NCBI GenBank assembly: GCA_002369295.1
Contig: DFDR01000116.1
Coordinates: 1-5,748 of the forward strand
DNA length: 5,748 nt
From: Desulfovibrionaceae bacterium UBA3823
GTDB taxonomy: Bacteria > Desulfobacterota > Desulfovibrionia > Desulfovibrionales > Desulfovibrionaceae
Direction: 5' to 3'
The position numbers and the translations under genes were made by a program. The notes beneath the pieces are model-generated. The model saw only the letters and a program-made list of their open reading frames with translations, was not told where the DNA came from and ran no database searches. This document shows, piece by piece, positions 5,412 through 5,748 of this stretch (position 1 is its first letter; the number at the start of each line of letters is the position of its first letter).

Positions 5412-5748
5412 TGCTTCTTCAAGTCACGGCCGGCCAGGGGCCGGCCGAATGCCGGATAGCGGTGCGCCTGCTCTGCGCATCCCTGTGCCGCGAGTTTGCC
5501 GGCACCCGGGTGCTCGACGTGCACGCCGACTACGCCTCGGCGCTCATCGAGGGGCCCGACGGCCTGGCAGAGCTCTGCGGCACAGTGGGCTGGGTGTGCA
5601 AGAGCCCCCTGCGGCCCCACCACAAGCGCAAGAACTGGTTCATCCACGCCTCCGCCGTGCCGGAGCTCCAGGACATCGCCCAGGACAGCGAGGTCAGGGT
5701 GAGCACCTTCCGCAGCGGCGGACCCGGCGGCCAGAACGTCAACAAGGT
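5411..5748 (+). CDS. prfH: Peptide chain release factor homologue PrfH, 3'-truncated by the window
   Basis: The first 112 residues of a class I release-factor-like protein are visible; it runs off the end of the window. The N-terminus MLLQVTAGQGPAEC, the segment WVCKSPLRPHHKRKNWFIHAS at about 61-81 and the catalytic loop RSGGPGGQNVNK (GGQ at 106-108) are hallmarks of PrfH. The GGQ glutamine promotes peptidyl-tRNA hydrolysis in the ribosomal peptidyl transferase centre. Full-length PrfH is about 200 residues and lacks the N-terminal domain of RF1 and RF2, so the GGQ falls early, as here. PrfH is known to act on ribosomes cut in the 16S decoding centre, freeing them so that RtcB can repair the break. 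The start ATG overlaps the rtcB stop as TAATG. Confidence 0.93.
   Translation, partial: MLLQVTAGQGPAECRIAVRLLCASLCREFAGTRVLDVHADYASALIEGPDGLAELCGTVGWVCKSPLRPHHKRKNWFIHASAVPELQDIAQDSEVRVSTFRSGGPGGQNVNK

Overview
The window comes from a GC-rich bacterium. Coding regions strongly prefer G or C at third codon positions, with CTG for Leu, GCC for Ala and CGC or AGG for Arg. The rtcB-prfH pair occurs in scattered bacterial lineages, many of them Gram-negative, but nothing here fixes the genus.

Left part (1-2914): two consecutive plus-strand genes that I do not recognise. The first (43-1503) has a folded-looking N-terminal half and a long acidic, Gly/Ala/Pro-rich tail with short tandem repeats. The second (1805-2914) has a low-complexity N-terminal half and a compact C-terminal domain. 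Between them lies a degenerate duplicate of the start region of the second gene (Shine-Dalgarno, start codon and first 29 codons), 115 bp upstream of the real one. A rho-independent terminator at 2968-3002 closes this unit.

Middle part (2915-4295): about 1.4 kb with no convincing gene. It holds an AT-rich segment of about 210 bp (3110-3319) bounded by 35-bp imperfect inverted repeats that match at 30 of 35 positions. It also holds a GC-rich stretch with nothing recognisable, a short perfect palindrome, a degenerate 9-bp tandem repeat, and a candidate promoter with a leader carrying three CTGTCGC copies.

Right part (4296-5748): rtcB (an RtcB2-type RNA ligase) and prfH (a release-factor homologue, cut by the window edge), overlapping by one base in TAATG. 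In the described RtcB-PrfH system, PrfH releases the nascent chain from ribosomes whose 16S rRNA has been cut in the decoding centre, and RtcB then reseals the rRNA. The operon is therefore best read as ribosome rescue and repair against ribotoxin damage. No sequence-level evidence links the two left-hand genes to it: a terminator and 1.4 kb lie between them.
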